A stretch of DNA of 6,722 nt from DASZHC01 sp035938215 (GTDB lineage Bacteria > Verrucomicrobiota > Verrucomicrobiia > Chthoniobacterales > JAFAMB01), in the NCBI GenBank assembly GCA_035938215.1, contig DASZHC010000126.1, positions 1 through 6,722 on the forward strand. The letters are read 5' to 3'. The position numbers and the translations under genes are program-made. Shown here piece by piece: positions 6,495-6,722 of this stretch; the stretch's first letter is position 1, and every line of letters starts with the position of its first letter. The notes below the pieces were generated by a model. That model was not told the DNA's origin and ran no database searches. It saw nothing but the letters and a program-made list of their open reading frames with translations.

Positions 6495-6722
6495 ATGCGC
6501 CACATTCGTCTCACTGCACTGATGTTGCTATCGGCCCTCGCCGCTACCTCCGCATCCGCACAGAACTACCCCACCCGCCCCATCCACATCATCGTCCCCT
6601 TCCCCGCCGGTGGCCCATCCGACGTGCTGGCGCGGCTCATCGGCGACAAGATGAGCGTCGATTTCCAGCAGCCGGTGGTGGTCGAGAACCGGCCTGGGGC
6701 CAATACGGTGATCGGGGCGGAG
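6495..6722 (+). CDS. Bug/TctC-family periplasmic solute-binding protein, N-terminal part (cut by window edge)
   Basis: Seventy-six codons are visible and the frame is still open at the right edge. Residues 1-22 form a Sec signal peptide: MRHIR, a hydrophobic stretch with LTALMLLSALAA, and an ASA-Q cleavage site after residue 22. The mature start has the family hallmark: YPTRPIHIIVPFPAGGPSD (25-43), then LARLIGDKM, then QPVVVENRPGANTVIGAE (59-76). This is the tripartite tricarboxylate transporter substrate-binding (TctC) or Bordetella uptake gene (Bug) family, whose members bind carboxylates or related small molecules in the periplasm. Many Bug genes are orphans without transporter subunits, so the ligand and partner cannot be inferred. 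Base composition is visibly more G+C-rich than in the SIR2-STAND gene. It is transcribed away from the cassette and is probably a core-genome neighbour rather than part of it. Confidence 0.9.
   Translation, partial: MRHIRLTALMLLSALAATSASAQNYPTRPIHIIVPFPAGGPSDVLARLIGDKMSVDFQQPVVVENRPGANTVIGAE

Noticed and set aside
1..6722. CRISPR arrays, tRNA or rRNA genes, and insertion-sequence transposases.
   Set aside because: No regularly spaced direct repeats, cloverleaf-like segments or transposase motifs were seen on either strand.

Overview
The window looks like an accessory (genomic-island) segment of a proteobacterium. The right edge carries the start of a Bug/TctC-type periplasmic solute-binding protein. 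These are very abundant in Burkholderiales and in some alphaproteobacteria such as Bradyrhizobium, so an alpha- or betaproteobacterium is likely; the exact taxon cannot be read from the sequence. By eye the Bug gene is richer in G+C than the middle of the window, which fits acquired DNA next to a core gene.

Layout, left to right. (1) Positions 1-296, minus strand: the N-terminal 98 codons of a tyrosine recombinase/integrase, cut by the window edge. (2) 297-447: a divergent intergenic region. (3) 448-1806, plus strand: a two-domain enzyme with an N-terminal NodS-like SAM methyltransferase and a C-terminal GT-A glycosyltransferase resembling the GT2/GT81 (glucosyl-3-phosphoglycerate synthase-like) group. 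(4) About 1832-2674, plus strand: a five-bladed beta-propeller-like protein of the GH43/GINT1-like group, probably co-transcribed with the enzyme before it. (5) 2630-6325, minus strand: a 1231-residue protein with a SIR2-like domain, a STAND-type P-loop NTPase and a long helical C-terminus, the architecture of Avs5-like antiphage proteins. (6) 6326-6494: a divergent intergenic region. (7) 6495 to the right edge, plus strand: the 5' part of the Bug-family gene.

The most unusual signal is a perfect 17-bp inverted repeat (430-446 and 6327-6343). Each copy sits immediately before the start codon of the first gene on its side, contains that gene's AGGA ribosome-binding site, and is preceded by a GTTGC block. 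The two copies therefore bracket a roughly 5.9-kb unit made of the methyltransferase/glycosyltransferase pair and the SIR2-STAND gene, which converge and overlap by 45 bp at their 3' ends. The repeat has imperfect dyad symmetry, and a tyrosine recombinase starts 133 bp outside the left copy. It could be a shared regulatory leader, or a recombination site at which inversion would exchange the upstream regions of two convergent units without breaking either reading frame. Neither function is proven here.

A second oddity is the SIR2 domain. The nucleotide-binding motifs and the catalytic-type Asn (TTNFDDL) are present, but the usual KLHG motif reads KLFG, so the expected catalytic His is Phe. 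Functionally, the window holds a probable nucleotide-sensing immune protein paired head-on with a sugar-modifying/methylating gene pair. Whether they work together is an inference from position, repeat and overlap only.
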